Positions 35,544 through 44,198 of a stretch of DNA of 64,000 bases are shown in pieces. Where the stretch lies: the NCBI GenBank assembly GCA_963698535.1, contig CAVORD010000001.1, forward strand, positions 1,054,001 through 1,118,000, written 5' to 3'. Every line of letters begins with the position of its first letter. The stretch's first letter is position 1. The notes under the pieces were generated by a model. It saw nothing but the letters and a program-made list of their open reading frames with translations, was not told the DNA's origin and ran no database searches. The stretch is from CAVORD01 sp963698535 (GTDB lineage Bacteria > Bacteroidota > Bacteroidia > Bacteroidales > VadinHA17). The translations under genes were made by a program, and so were the position numbers.

Positions 35544-35577
35544 AAAAAAAGAGGTTTTACTGCATCTCTATGACCTC
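35544..35577 (-). terminator. weak terminator after the membrane-protein gene
   Basis: GAGGT (35573-35577 on minus) pairs with ACCTC (35551-35555) across a 17-base loop and is followed by a T7 run. It overlaps the stop codon of the membrane-protein gene and would separate the upstream synthetase unit from the aminotransferase unit. Confidence 0.4.
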
Positions 35578-36230
35578 GCGGCAAAAGCAAGAATTACCCC
35601 AAGAACCATACCCAATATTGCTGCAAACAGAATCTGGAATTCCACAGGCAACAGAAAAGTGATGGTTTGCATTGGTATCCAAAAAAGAGGAATCGTCTTC
35701 TTAAGAATAAATCCCCAGTGTACATCCCAGTTGATCTCCTTGAGGAGACGGCCAAAATCGGGAACAGTAATGAAAGCCCGCATACTACCTTCACAACTCA
35801 TTATATGTGCATCGGTAAGACGATGAAATGTCATGAGTACCGGAGCATAGAATATATTAAGCAACGTGCTGATTGCAAATGCGGTAATTACTTTACCGGT
35901 CACACCTTCAGGATGGAAACCGGCTAATGCAAGAACATCAGGTGTTCCTGTCTGGAAGAGTGTGAAGGCTATTTTAATGGTTATCCCAAGGAAGCCCCAG
36001 ACTATTGCACGCGGTAACAGGCCAAATCCTTTAACAAAATAGTTACCTGTCCTTATTCTGGCACCTGCCAGCTCACCGGATGTTGCAAGAACTGCAAATT
36101 TTATAAAGCTGGTAATATATGGATGGCCGGAATTCATCTCTATGTAGATGCCAAATAGTCTTTCCCACAGAACAAACGGAAGGAAGACCGCTACAACAAA
36201 CACCAGAAAACCGAGATCCTTTAATTTCAT
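35568..36230 (-). CDS. Mpv17/PMP22-like membrane protein
   Basis: This 220-residue protein has about five membrane segments. The C-terminal region KKTIPLFWIPMQTITFLLPV at about 177-196, followed by EFQILFAAILGMVLGVILA, resembles the Mpv17/PMP22 signature (W-P-x-x-x-x-x-N-F-x-x-V-P-x-x-x-R-V). This family is best known from mitochondria and peroxisomes; bacterial members are uncharacterised. It sits ten bases after the synthetase stop and before the aminotransferase, so a link to amino-acid or organic-acid transport is possible but only inferred from position. Confidence 0.6.
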   Translation of the reverse strand: MKLKDLGFLVFVVAVFLPFVLWERLFGIYIEMNSGHPYITSFIKFAVLATSGELAGARIRTGNYFVKGFGLLPRAIVWGFLGITIKIAFTLFQTGTPDVLALAGFHPEGVTGKVITAFAISTLLNIFYAPVLMTFHRLTDAHIMSCEGSMRAFITVPDFGRLLKEINWDVHWGFILKKTIPLFWIPMQTITFLLPVEFQILFAAILGMVLGVILAFAARS

Positions 36231-36240
36231 TATGAACTCA

Positions 36241-38307
36241 TTACTTAACTTCTCTGCTATATTTTATCCTGGCATCAACAGCCCAGATTCCTTTTTCCCC
36301 GGCAAGAAGCGGGTTTATATCCATCTCCAGAATTCCGGGAGCTGCTTCTGCGAGTGCCGACAACTTTCTTATCACCTGAGCGAACTCTTTCTCGTTAATT
36401 GGCTTGCCACCCCTTACTCCTTTAAACAGGGGATACGACTTCAGCGATCTCACCATCTCAGCTGCTTCCTCATCAAAAACAGGCACCAATCCCTGAGAAA
36501 AGTCTTTCAATACTTCGATATAGATACCACCCATACCAGCCAGGACCATATGGCCGAAGCTACCCTCCTCCTTGAGTCCGACAAACAGTTCCGTTCCGCT
36601 GATCATAGGTTGAATAAGTGCTCCCACGGCACCGGCTATGGCCATGATCTTGCCGTATGCCTCCTCTGCTTCTTTTCTATCCTTAATATTAAGGATTACT
36701 CCACCTGAGTCAGATTTATGCAGAGGGCCAACAACCTTCATTACTACCGGAAATCCCAGTTTCTCAGATTCATCTGCTGCCTCATTGGCGGAGTGAACAA
36801 CTTTTTCAGGTACCCTGTTGATCCCGGCGGCATCGAGAACCGTTGCAACCATGTGGGGAGAGAGGTATCCATCCTCAGCATCGTCAAGAGCAGTTCCAAG
36901 CAGTGCGGTATCAATAATGTATCCATTGCTATCCTCAATAAAACTTCTGCCACCGTTAATAACCTTACAAAAAGCCCTTCCGAAGATCACCTCATCGGGG
37001 AAATTCATTCTTCCCCTGGAAATAAACTCCTCAACATCCTCCCGGGCATTCATTACCGACGGTAAAATTGGATAAACGGGCTTGCGGCAATTTTTCATCT
37101 TTTTATCGAGCAGGTCATAGACCTCTGTAACGGGAAACAATCCCGGGCTTCCAAATATTACGACCATCGAGTCGACCTCATCGAGATCATTCTCAACTGT
37201 ATCTATTATACTCCCCAGTTGTTCGGCAGTACCCGTAGCCAGAAAATCAATCGGGTTTGCGACCGATGATCCGGGATAGAGTGATTCCAGAAGCTTTCCG
37301 GTTTTATCACCACCCAGAAAAGGTATCTTAACACCACCCTCCGAAAGAGCATCGGTAAGCATAACTGCCGGTCCTCCGGCATGAGTAATAATAGCCATAT
37401 TTTTGCCAGACGGCACAGGATGCATAAATACGGCAGCTACGGCACCAAGCTCTGTCCTGCTGAAGCATCTGACTATTCCTGCTTTACGGAATAAGGCGTC
37501 CACAGCTGCGTCGGGTGTGGCAAGGGCTCCTGTATGAGATGAAGCTGCCCTGCTGCCGGCCTCTGAGCTTCCTGCCTTTATTGCCGCGATATGGCAACCT
37601 TTCCTGATAAGTGATGAGGCATGTTTAAGAAGCATCCCGGGCTTCCTGATGCTCTCAAGATATAGCAGTTTCACTTTGGGGCTCTCACCTTCAACATATG
37701 TTTCATCAAGATGTCTTATCACATCTTCCACACCTGTTTGTGCACTGTTTCCAACAGACCATACCGACGAGAACCTGAGACCATTGGGTATGGCAGATTC
37801 CATAATAAACACTGCTGTTGCACCCGAACCGCTGACAAAGTCAACACCCATTGGATCAAGTACAGGCACCGGTGTTGTGAAGACACCACTATAATTTGAA
37901 TTAAGAAAACCGATACAGTTGGGTCCGATCAACGTACCGTCATATATATTGACGATCTCCACCACTCTCTTCTCCAGTTCAGCCCCCGCTTCCCCCTCTT
38001 CACTAAAACCTGCCGATACGATAATAAATGCTCGTGTCCCCTTTTGAGAAGCAAGAATTTCAACAGTTTCCGGACAGAACCGGGCAGGGATGGCAATAAT
38101 AGCCAGGTCTGTTTGTGGTAAGGCTCCAGTGTCGGGGAATGATTTTACTCCCTGCACAGTATCGAGTTTAGGGTTAACAACAAACATATCACCCCTGAAT
38201 GAGCTCCTGAGAAGATTCCAGAGGATCTTGCCCCCTGCCTTACTCAGGTCGTTGGAGCCCCCTATTACAGCAATACTTGATGGATTTATTAGCTTTTTGT
38301 TTATCAT
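36241..38307 (-). CDS. acyl-CoA synthetase (ADP-forming), fused alpha-beta
   Basis: This 688-residue protein turns acyl-CoA, ADP and phosphate into acid, CoA and ATP. The alpha half has a CoA-binding Rossmann domain (INPSSIAVIGGSNDLSKAGG near 6-25), IGPNCIGFLNS and the phosphohistidine H258 in ASSHTGALATPDAAVDALF. The beta half is an ATP-grasp domain from about 480 with FPVVMKVVGPLHKSDSGGV and the late EMDINPLL. The energy-conserving direction fits its place beside the 2-oxoacid oxidoreductase: acyl-CoA from amino acids would yield ATP. Acyl preference is not known. Confidence 0.92.
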   Translation of the reverse strand: MINKKLINPSSIAVIGGSNDLSKAGGKILWNLLRSSFRGDMFVVNPKLDTVQGVKSFPDTGALPQTDLAIIAIPARFCPETVEILASQKGTRAFIIVSAGFSEEGEAGAELEKRVVEIVNIYDGTLIGPNCIGFLNSNYSGVFTTPVPVLDPMGVDFVSGSGATAVFIMESAIPNGLRFSSVWSVGNSAQTGVEDVIRHLDETYVEGESPKVKLLYLESIRKPGMLLKHASSLIRKGCHIAAIKAGSSEAGSRAASSHTGALATPDAAVDALFRKAGIVRCFSRTELGAVAAVFMHPVPSGKNMAIITHAGGPAVMLTDALSEGGVKIPFLGGDKTGKLLESLYPGSSVANPIDFLATGTAEQLGSIIDTVENDLDEVDSMVVIFGSPGLFPVTEVYDLLDKKMKNCRKPVYPILPSVMNAREDVEEFISRGRMNFPDEVIFGRAFCKVINGGRSFIEDSNGYIIDTALLGTALDDAEDGYLSPHMVATVLDAAGINRVPEKVVHSANEAADESEKLGFPVVMKVVGPLHKSDSGGVILNIKDRKEAEEAYGKIMAIAGAVGALIQPMISGTELFVGLKEEGSFGHMVLAGMGGIYIEVLKDFSQGLVPVFDEEAAEMVRSLKSYPLFKGVRGGKPINEKEFAQVIRKLSALAEAAPGILEMDINPLLAGEKGIWAVDARIKYSREVK

Positions 38308-38345
38308 AATAACGTAGGAGATAAGAAGTTAAATCAAGAAAGCAG

Positions 38346-38438
38346 GCAGGATCACAATCCTGCAAATCTCTTTAAAAAGCCCACGTTTCCTGCCACACTG
38401 TAGAGGAATAACTCCTTCTGATAATGGTTGATAAACAT
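38346..38438 (-). other. possible 28-codon leader frame with hairpin before the synthetase
   Basis: On minus an ATG frame of 28 codons runs from 38438 to TGA 38352. It begins MFINHYQKELFLYSVAG and ends KRFAGL. The stop codon falls at the loop of a perfect 7-bp hairpin, GCAGGAT with ATCCTGC (38346-38363, 4-base loop), 39 bases before the synthetase ATG. A second leader frame with the same stop-in-loop layout precedes the aminotransferase. No T run follows the hairpin, so control would more likely be at translation or RNA stability. Unproven. Confidence 0.35.
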
Positions 38439-38455
38439 CCTGTAAAATTGATGTG

Positions 38456-38463
38456 CGAATATA
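38456..38463 (-). promoter_or_regulatory. possible -7 element for the acyl-CoA synthetase gene
   Basis: On minus the bases read TATATTCG, one mismatch from TAnnTTTG. It would give a leader of about 140 bases that includes the short frame and hairpin. Confidence 0.3.
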
Positions 38464-38615
38464 ATAATTTAACCATTCCAACAACAGGATAAATATCAGA
38501 TTGCAGGAGTCCGATCCGGCTACACCGTTAAGTTACAATAACTGATTGATTCGAATGTTCTTTGTCTTATGTTTTTTAATATAATCCATTCCTGTCGAGA
38601 AGTGATGTTAAAAGC

Positions 38616-38623
38616 TACATTTG
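38616..38623 (+). promoter_or_regulatory. -7 promoter element for the dipeptidase gene
   Basis: TACATTTG is a perfect TAnnTTTG, 61 bases before ATG 38685. Nothing else coding is visible on plus in the 377-base gap from 38308 to 38684; the minus side holds the synthetase leader. Confidence 0.5.
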
Positions 38624-38684
38624 CAGATACCAAGAGTGTTTTGAAAGAATAATTTCCTATTGATTAAACTATAACCCGATTATC

Positions 38685-40295
38685 ATGAAAAAGAGATTCC
38701 TGAAATGGTTACTGCTAATAATAATCTTCATCCCATCCGTTGCATTCTGTCCGGACAGTGAGATCGATCCCGATGGTCCCGGTTATCCGGAAAGTTGCAC
38801 CAGCATCATGGTTGGCCGTTTGGCGTCAACCGATGGCTCGGTTATGACAGCTCACAGCTGCGATGGCAACTACAGGACATGGCTGGAGATCGTCCCGGCA
38901 AGGAACAATGCACCGGACGCGAAAAAGGCGATTTATTGGGGAACCCTGCATACAGAGGAGGCCTGGGATATGTCAAAGGCCATTTTCAAAGGTGAGATCC
39001 CGGATATAGAATCGACATACTCTTACCTTAATGTTGCCTATCCCTGTCTGAATGAAAAGCAGTTAGCAATAGGTGAGACAACGATCACAGGACGCCCGGA
39101 GCTTAAAAATGAGAACGGTTTGTTTCTTATTGAAGAACTTGAGAAGATCGCCCTTGAGCGTTGCATTACCGCCCGTCAGGCTATTAAACTTATAGGTGAA
39201 CTTGCTGAGAAGTATGGCTACGGTGATTCAGGTGAATGTATAACACTTGCCGATCCCAAAGAAGTATGGCAGCTGGAAATTACCGGTTCAGGTAAGGGTA
39301 AGCCTTCTGCACTCTGGGTCGCACAACGCATTCCCGACGACCATGTGGGAGTATCGGCCAACATACCCCGTATTTCGGAAGTTGATTTCAACGACCCCAA
39401 CAATTTTATGACCAGTACTGATCTGAGAAAGAGAGCGAAAGAGCTGGGTTTCTGGGACGGCAAAGAGACTTTTAAATTCTGGAAGGTGATAAATGGCAGG
39501 AAACCATTCTCCACCCGCGACTTTTATATACTCAGTACTATGGCACCCTCACTCAATCTCTCGTTTGAGGCAGAAGAGCTACCCTTCTCGGTAAAGCCCG
39601 ACAAAAAGGTAAGTGTAAGAGATGTTATGAAATATTACAGGGAGACCTACGAAGGGACAGAATTTGATATGACCAGGAATCTTACTGTAACAGCAAATGT
39701 TAAGGATGAGAATGGTAACAGTGTTGAGAAAACTATAAAAAGCCCGGTTGCCAGCAACTGGATGAGCAATGATCTGAGAAACCTCTTCAACGCTCTTAAG
39801 CCCGGATCAGTTGAGCGTCAGCGTACCATCGCTATAGCAGGGTGTTCATATTCACATGTGATACAATGCCGCGACTGGTTACCAAATGAAGTTGGAGCAG
39901 TTGCATGGTTCAGTTTTGACAACCCGGGACAGAGTCCAAGGATACCGATCTTTTCCGGCAACCTGTTCCTTCCTGAAAGTTTTAAGATATGTGGCCAGCA
40001 CCGCTACAGAACAGATGCCGCAATATGGTCATTCAGAGAAGCAAACAGGCTGGCAACGGTTAACTGGGAACGCGCCCGTTTAATAATGGAACCTGAAGTA
40101 ATGGCCTTCGAAGAGAAAGCATTCAGGGAGCTGCCAATGCTGGAGAAGCAGGTTGCTGAACTGGTAAAAAACGGTGAGAACATGAAGGCAAGGGTACTGC
40201 TGACCAACTACACCAACGATTTCGCCTCTGCAACAATGAGCAGGTGGCAGGAGATGAAAGGTCAGTTCTGGGGTATGTTCGGACGAGGATTCTGA
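38685..40295 (+). CDS. C69-family dipeptidase, exported
   Basis: This 536-residue protein has an N-terminal signal (about 1-21, KWLLLIIIFIPSVAF) followed by PESCTSIMVGRLASTDGSVM, where C38 is the expected N-terminal nucleophile after processing. The family (PepD-like, Ntn-hydrolase fold) cleaves dipeptides and is common in fermentative bacteria. Further marks are GDSGECITLADPKEVWQLEI and the late GAVAWFSFDNPGQSPRIPIF. It probably acts in the periplasm and feeds amino acids to the fermentation genes next door. A strong terminator follows. Confidence 0.9.
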   Translation: MKKRFLKWLLLIIIFIPSVAFCPDSEIDPDGPGYPESCTSIMVGRLASTDGSVMTAHSCDGNYRTWLEIVPARNNAPDAKKAIYWGTLHTEEAWDMSKAIFKGEIPDIESTYSYLNVAYPCLNEKQLAIGETTITGRPELKNENGLFLIEELEKIALERCITARQAIKLIGELAEKYGYGDSGECITLADPKEVWQLEITGSGKGKPSALWVAQRIPDDHVGVSANIPRISEVDFNDPNNFMTSTDLRKRAKELGFWDGKETFKFWKVINGRKPFSTRDFYILSTMAPSLNLSFEAEELPFSVKPDKKVSVRDVMKYYRETYEGTEFDMTRNLTVTANVKDENGNSVEKTIKSPVASNWMSNDLRNLFNALKPGSVERQRTIAIAGCSYSHVIQCRDWLPNEVGAVAWFSFDNPGQSPRIPIFSGNLFLPESFKICGQHRYRTDAAIWSFREANRLATVNWERARLIMEPEVMAFEEKAFRELPMLEKQVAELVKNGENMKARVLLTNYTNDFASATMSRWQEMKGQFWGMFGRGF

Positions 40296-40337
40296 TCTCC
40301 CCGAATAAATTGATGATAATTATCTTATCATTTTGAT

Positions 40338-40369
40338 AACCCGGTTACTATCTTTGTGACCGGGTTTTT
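40338..40369 (+). terminator. intrinsic terminator after the dipeptidase gene
   Basis: An 8-bp stem AACCCGGT (40338-40345) with ACCGGGTT (40359-40366) is followed by T to 40369. It lies 12 bases before the hydE ATG, so hydE needs a promoter within the hairpin region or depends on read-through. Confidence 0.85.
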
Positions 40370-40381
40370 AACTGAAGATCG

Positions 40382-41464
40382 ATGGGTAAGGTATCGGAAA
40401 TAGTTGCTGCGGATAATTATACCAGGAGTGATATAAAATACCTCCTTGACTGCAGTGATGAAGAAAGGAAGGAACTATTCAGTGAGGCACTCACCATAAA
40501 GGAGAGATATGTAGGTAAAAAGGTCTACTTCAGGGGTCTGATCGAATTCTCCAATATCTGCTCAAAGGATTGTCTCTATTGCGGCATAAGAAAAAGCAAC
40601 AAAGAGGTTGAGAGATACACCCTGACCAATAAGGAGATTCTGGAGGCAGCAAAGTTTGCCTGGGAGAGCAATTACGGATCGATAGTATTGCAGGGCGGTG
40701 AAATGGAGGGTGAAGCCTTCACTGAGCGCATCGAGAAATTATTAAGAGAAATAAAAGAACTTTCCAACGGCGAACTGGGAATTACCCTGTCGCTGGGGGA
40801 GCAGAGTGAAGAGGTGTACCGTCGATGGTTCAATGCAGGTGCTCACAGGTATCTTCTGCGCATAGAGTCATCCAACCCGGCATTATACAACCGGATACAC
40901 CCTAATGATACGCATCATGATTTTGAAAGAAGGGTCCGGTGTCTGAGGGATCTTAAGACCATAGGTTACCAGACAGGCACAGGCGTGATGATAGGGCTCC
41001 CATACCAAACGACAGATAATCTGATTGATGATCTCATTTTCATGCGGGATATCGACATCGATATGTGCGGAATGGGCCCCTATATTGAATATACCGGGAC
41101 ACCGCTGGCGGAGACGGGACAAGATCTATTAACTTTGAGTGAAAGATTCGATCTTACTCTCAGGATGATAGCCACACTCCGACTCATGATGAAGGATATT
41201 AATATTGCTGCAGCAACGGCTTTGCAGGCAATAGATCCTGTTGGCAGAGAGAAAGCTGTAAAGGTTGGAGCCAATATAATAATGCCAAATATAACCCCCG
41301 GCTTGTACCGCGACTCTTACAAGCTCTACGATAATAAACCCTGCACCGATGAAGCAGCTGAAGATTGCAGGAATTGTCTTGAGGTAAGAGTATCACTGGC
41401 CGATGGGGAGATCGGTTACGGGGAGTGGGGCGACTCTCTGCATTTCAGGAAAAGAGCAAGATAA
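40382..41464 (+). CDS. hydE: [FeFe] hydrogenase maturase HydE
   Basis: This 360-residue radical SAM enzyme takes part in H-cluster assembly, supplying an intermediate for the di-iron subcluster with HydG and HydF. The cluster motif is NICSKDCLYCGIRKSN with C60, C64 and C67, followed by RYTLTNKEILEAAKFAWE. It continues with GTGVMIGLPYQTTDNLIDDL and MPNITPGLYRDSYKLY, typical of HydE rather than BioB. It is separated from the main hydrogenase locus by one gene and on the opposite strand. hydF is not in the window. Confidence 0.93.
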   Translation: MGKVSEIVAADNYTRSDIKYLLDCSDEERKELFSEALTIKERYVGKKVYFRGLIEFSNICSKDCLYCGIRKSNKEVERYTLTNKEILEAAKFAWESNYGSIVLQGGEMEGEAFTERIEKLLREIKELSNGELGITLSLGEQSEEVYRRWFNAGAHRYLLRIESSNPALYNRIHPNDTHHDFERRVRCLRDLKTIGYQTGTGVMIGLPYQTTDNLIDDLIFMRDIDIDMCGMGPYIEYTGTPLAETGQDLLTLSERFDLTLRMIATLRLMMKDINIAAATALQAIDPVGREKAVKVGANIIMPNITPGLYRDSYKLYDNKPCTDEAAEDCRNCLEVRVSLADGEIGYGEWGDSLHFRKRAR

Positions 41465-41565
41465 TCCTCCTTTTTTCCATTCATGTTTAATAACAAGCAG
41501 GCCACAGGTAACTGCTTGAATCTTTTTTTACAAATTTAGCGTCTGTAAACTTAATACCCATAACG

Positions 41566-44142
41566 ATGAGAAGCATTCTTATACTCTTTGCCATTATTGT
41601 CTCACAATTGACATCGGCGCAGGTAAACCTCGGATATTACCTCCCCAAGGATGTAACCTATGACACAACCGTCCCCACTCCTGAAAAAGTGATCGGGCAT
41701 CAGGTTGGTGAATGGCATGTTACGCATGACAAGCTATACTTTTATATGGTGGAGCTGGCAAGGGTTTCAAGCAGGGCTGTATGGGAACCATATGGTAAAA
41801 GTCATGAAGGAAGACCACTGGGTCAGCTAATAATAACATCTCCCGCCAACCATTTGCGCCTTGAGCAGATAAGAAAAGAGCACCTCATGTTGTCTGATCC
41901 TGCTGCATCTGCCGGAGCCGATGTAAGTAAAATGCCCATTATAATAAAGTTGGGTTACGGCATACATGGCAATGAATCAAGTTCCCAGAATGCCTCCATG
42001 CTGGCAGCTTACTATTTTATTGCAGCACAGGGTGATGAGATCGACAAGATACTTGAGAATACGGTCATTCTTATCGATCCCAGCCTTAACCCTGACGGTC
42101 TGCAGAGACACTCTACCTGGGTGAATATGCATAAAAGCACCAACCTCAACAGTGACGAACAGGGACGGGAATTTTCAGAAGTATGGCCAGGAGGCAGGAC
42201 GAACCACTACTGGTTCGATCTGAACCGCGATTATATTATGCTTCAGCATCCTGAATCTCAGGGTAGGATTGCAGCCTTCCACAGGTGGATGCCAAATATA
42301 AATACCGACCACCATGAGATGGGTGCCTCTTCAACCTTCTTCTTTCAACCAGGAGTACCTACACGCCAGAACCCCCATGTCCCGGCAAAAAACCAGGTAT
42401 TGACAACTGAAATAGGTAAGTACCATGCAAAGTACCTCGACGAAGCAGGGTCGCTATACTATTCCGAGGAGGATTTCGATGATTTTTATATGGGCAAAGG
42501 TTCGGGTTATCCTGATATACACGGGTCCATAGGTATTCTTTTCGAACAGGCCGGCGTAAAGGGCCATTTGAGGGAGACTTCCTCGGGTATGATATCATTC
42601 CCTTTTGCCATTAAGAACCAGTTTCTCGTGAGTCTGTCATCAGTGGAGGCTGGCATGAAAATGAAAGAGACACTCATGAACTATCAGAGAGAGTTCTACC
42701 AGAGTGCTTTAAAGGAGGCCGACAGCTTTGGAGTTAAGGCTTACGTTTTCACTGAACCCGACGATAAGGCTCGCCTCGCCTTACTGATTGACAACCTGCA
42801 ACAGCACAAAATAATAGTTTATAAACTGGGTAAAACGATTAACCGTGACGGCGTTGAATACAAAGCCGGTGAAAGCTATATTGTTCCTCTTAAACAGAAG
42901 GAATACAGATTTATAAGAAGCCTTTTTGAGCCAATAACCAAGTTTGAGGATGATATTTTCTATGATATATCAACATGGGTTATGCCTTACGCTTTCAACA
43001 TCCAATATGCTCCTGTCAATTCCGACAAAGATATGCCCGGACTTGTTGGCGCTGAGGTCACAGACCCGATTAAACTGGTCGGCGGAACATCTGGAAGTGC
43101 CGATTCCTATGCATATCTCTTCGAATGGGACAACTACTTCTCCCCTGCTCTACTCTACAAGCTGATGGATGCGGGTATTAGTACAAGGGTAGCTACTCTC
43201 CCGTTTGCCTTTAATGAGGGAGGTCAGAAGAAAAGTTTTAGGGCTGGAACAATAATGGTCCATGCTTACGGACAGCCGTTGGACAAAAACTCACTGTATG
43301 AATTTATCAATGAATCGGCAGCAGAGTTCGGCGTCAGGGTATCGGCAGTCAAAACAGGTCTTACCATTGAAGGTATCGATCTTGGAAGCAACGATTATGT
43401 TGTTCTTCAGAAGCCCGGTATCGCTATGTTCGTTGAGGATGGTATCAGCAGCTCTGATGCCGGTGAATTGTGGCACCTTTTCGATGTCAGGTTCAGAATT
43501 CCCGTTACCCTAATCCCATCTTCCAGAGCAGGTTCAGTTGATCTGAACCGATACAATGTGATCATTGTGGCAGGAAGCCCTGATATGGGTGACCAGGCAC
43601 TGGAAAAGGTGAAGGAGTGGAACAGGACAGGAGGAACAATAATAGCTTATAAGGGCGGTGTATCATGGGCCGAAAGAAATAAACTTGCCGCAGTTGAACA
43701 GGTGCCTCAACTGAGGACCGCACCAGGCACTGATAAGAAGTATGCCGACAGAGATACAGACAATGCAAAACTGTCGATCCCCGGGACTATCTTCAATACT
43801 AAACTCGATCTTACTCACCCACTATGTTTTGGGTTTACAAGAGAGTATATGCCTGTGTTTAAAACAGGTACCTCTGTTATCAAAAAGTCGGGGAATGCTT
43901 ACGGCAACCCTGTCGTCTATACAAACAGCCCGCTTCTATCGGGATATGTCTCAAAAGAGAATACCGACAGGATAGCAGGCAGTTCCTTTGCTTCTGTTTT
44001 CAGTAACGGCAGAGGATCCGTAATTACGATAAACGACAATGTCTATTTCAGGGCAATATGGTTCGGATCAAGCAAGATAATGGTAAATGGAACCTTTTTC
44101 GGACAACTGCTAAGGGGTTCTGAGAGGTACCGCGAAGAATAG
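41566..44142 (+). CDS. secreted M14-family zinc peptidase, large
   Basis: This 858-residue protein has a signal peptide (about 1-18, ending LTSAQ) and an M14 domain at about 55-380. Metal ligands are H134 and E137 in GYGIHGNESS and a histidine in NTDHHEMGA (249/250); the substrate-binding Asn/Arg lie in WFDLNRDY near 216-223. The C-terminal half contains a glutamine-amidotransferase-like stretch (VIIVAGSPDMGDQALEKVKEW) common in this Bacteroidota subgroup. It should digest peptides outside the inner membrane. It separates hydE from the rest of the hydrogenase genes. Confidence 0.88.
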   Translation: MRSILILFAIIVSQLTSAQVNLGYYLPKDVTYDTTVPTPEKVIGHQVGEWHVTHDKLYFYMVELARVSSRAVWEPYGKSHEGRPLGQLIITSPANHLRLEQIRKEHLMLSDPAASAGADVSKMPIIIKLGYGIHGNESSSQNASMLAAYYFIAAQGDEIDKILENTVILIDPSLNPDGLQRHSTWVNMHKSTNLNSDEQGREFSEVWPGGRTNHYWFDLNRDYIMLQHPESQGRIAAFHRWMPNINTDHHEMGASSTFFFQPGVPTRQNPHVPAKNQVLTTEIGKYHAKYLDEAGSLYYSEEDFDDFYMGKGSGYPDIHGSIGILFEQAGVKGHLRETSSGMISFPFAIKNQFLVSLSSVEAGMKMKETLMNYQREFYQSALKEADSFGVKAYVFTEPDDKARLALLIDNLQQHKIIVYKLGKTINRDGVEYKAGESYIVPLKQKEYRFIRSLFEPITKFEDDIFYDISTWVMPYAFNIQYAPVNSDKDMPGLVGAEVTDPIKLVGGTSGSADSYAYLFEWDNYFSPALLYKLMDAGISTRVATLPFAFNEGGQKKSFRAGTIMVHAYGQPLDKNSLYEFINESAAEFGVRVSAVKTGLTIEGIDLGSNDYVVLQKPGIAMFVEDGISSSDAGELWHLFDVRFRIPVTLIPSSRAGSVDLNRYNVIIVAGSPDMGDQALEKVKEWNRTGGTIIAYKGGVSWAERNKLAAVEQVPQLRTAPGTDKKYADRDTDNAKLSIPGTIFNTKLDLTHPLCFGFTREYMPVFKTGTSVIKKSGNAYGNPVVYTNSPLLSGYVSKENTDRIAGSSFASVFSNGRGSVITINDNVYFRAIWFGSSKIMVNGTFFGQLLRGSERYREE

Positions 44143-44162
44143 CAACTAAAACAATATTTAAG

Positions 44163-44198
44163 AGCTCCTTGTCACCATCTGGCAGGGAGCTTTTTTTT
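44163..44198 (+). terminator. intrinsic terminator, convergent genes
   Basis: AGCTCCTTG (44163-44171) pairs with CAGGGAGCT (44183-44191, one G-T pair) and is followed by T8. It ends the M14 transcript and overlaps the stop of the convergent regulator gene. Confidence 0.85.

Noticed and set aside
36148..36708. 186-codon plus-strand frame opposite the acyl-CoA synthetase gene
   Set aside because: The minus strand encodes a clear full-length enzyme here; the plus-strand product is low in hydrophobic core and without motifs. The same reasoning removes the long opposite-strand frames at 33178-33732, 31654-32127, 51776-52240, 25266-25709, 4658-5104 and 11720-12166.
38308..38684. Search for a tRNA or small RNA in the 377-base gap
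   Set aside because: No cloverleaf or known RNA pattern could be folded by eye; the region is explained by two divergent promoters and the synthetase leader.
40382..41464. HydE as biotin synthase or MqnC
   Set aside because: The spacing C-x3-C-x2-C is shared, but the flanking sequences and the hydrogenase context match HydE, and futalosine-type motifs are absent.
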